A stretch of 40,982 bases of DNA from [Eubacterium] cellulosolvens LD2006 (GTDB lineage Bacteria > Bacillota > Clostridia > Lachnospirales > Lachnospiraceae), in the NCBI RefSeq assembly GCF_000621585.1, contig NZ_JHXY01000022.1:21559-62540 (forward strand). The letters are read 5' to 3'. Every line of letters starts with the position of its first letter. Positions within the stretch are counted from its first letter, which is position 1. The notes under the pieces are model-generated. The model was not told the origin of the DNA. It searched no databases and was given only the letters and a program-made list of their open reading frames with translations. Positions 40,698 through 40,982 of the stretch are shown piece by piece. The translations under genes and the position numbers were made by a program.

Positions 40698-40982
40698 TTA
40701 ACTGACACTTAATGAATCATTGGATTTAACTCCAGCTGACTCTGCCTCAACAACACTGATTTCATCCATTTTGTATGTCCAATGATAAACTACAGGTTCA
40801 CGATTTACTTCTTCAAAATAGAGGTAGATACGCTGCTCAAGTTCTTCCTTGGATTTTACACGAATACCTCTAAGCATTTGCTTGGTCATCTTACTGAAGA
40901 AACTTTCTATCATGTTAAGCCATGATCCATGCTTAGGTGTAAACACAAAAACAAAACGACCTTCCGGTCTTGTTGCAAGATA
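40698..40982 (-). mobile_element. IS630-family transposase, C-terminal part, cut by window end
   Basis: The minus-strand frame enters from beyond the window and reads RPEGRFVFVFTPKHGSWLNM then IESFFSKMTKQMLRG, the DDE-domain end of IS630-type transposases (the Glu of IES is the third catalytic acid). It ends SDSLSVS at 40698. 5' end and terminal inverted repeats are outside or not identified. Confidence 0.88.

Overview
The window looks like a chromosomal segment of a gut-type Clostridia bacterium, probably Lachnospiraceae or a close relative. The evidence is family content only: LplB-type sugar ABC permeases, YesL, YitT, DUF3793 next to a flavodoxin, a Wadjet operon with JetA of the DUF5716 type, a Firmicutes LexA box (CGAACATATGTTCG), and purine-rich Shine-Dalgarno sequences throughout. 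There are no rRNA or tRNA genes and no CRISPR array.

Layout. (1) 1-9050: a fructan/sucrose-type uptake and hydrolysis locus. A LacI repressor, a small membrane-anchored protein and YesL lie on the minus strand. Divergent to them are two LplB/YtcP-type permeases, a lipoprotein binding protein and an intracellular GH32 fructosidase. Five copies or part-copies of a modular, hairpin-rich intergenic repeat punctuate this locus, and a sixth lies at 28.3 kb. (2) 9080-10600: a small membrane protein and a YitT protein. (3) 10695-18372: a compact jetD-jetA-jetB-jetC operon, a Wadjet (type III-like) plasmid-defence system with overlapping genes. (4) 18.5-24.4 kb: TrpB2, an HD phosphohydrolase, a deletion remnant fusing sbcD to the end of sbcC, a secreted nuclease lipoprotein, a chemotaxis-receptor remnant, and DUF3793 plus flavodoxin behind a possible metal-regulated promoter. 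(5) 24.6-31.4 kb: an acyltransferase, then an unusual RiPP-like cluster, a small membrane protein and a solitary tyrosine recombinase. (6) 31.5-35.4 kb: a lipoprotein, two regulator remnants, a three-gene ABC-2 exporter and a HAD remnant. (7) 35.4-41 kb: a Y-family polymerase behind an SOS box, small accessory genes, a GH114-like secreted protein, a HigBA toxin-antitoxin pair fused to gene debris, a truncated HTH regulator and the 3' end of an IS630-type transposase that runs off the window.

The best candidate for an undescribed system is the 26.0-29.8 kb cluster. It has two 60-residue precursor peptides with near-identical leader motifs (MKNW..P, DIS.T) and a shared C-terminal (D/E)-R-(L/F)-S. 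It also has a Cys-less asparagine-synthetase-like enzyme and a divergent HPr-kinase-like protein. This resembles paeninodin-type lasso peptide loci. However, neither core has Asp/Glu at ring positions 7-9, one core is a Pro/Thr-rich tail, and no RRE protein, leader peptidase or dedicated transporter is present nearby. Each precursor has its own copy of the same extended -10 promoter and the same terminator hairpin.

The second notable item is the repeat family. Its stems differ in sequence between copies but keep their pairing, which argues that the folded form is what is conserved. The window also holds many deletion remnants (sbcDC, MCP, TipAS-like, AraC, HAD, C_GCAxxG/LysR mosaic), which suggests a locus subject to repeated recombination. 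All assignments come from reading the sequence; no database search was run.
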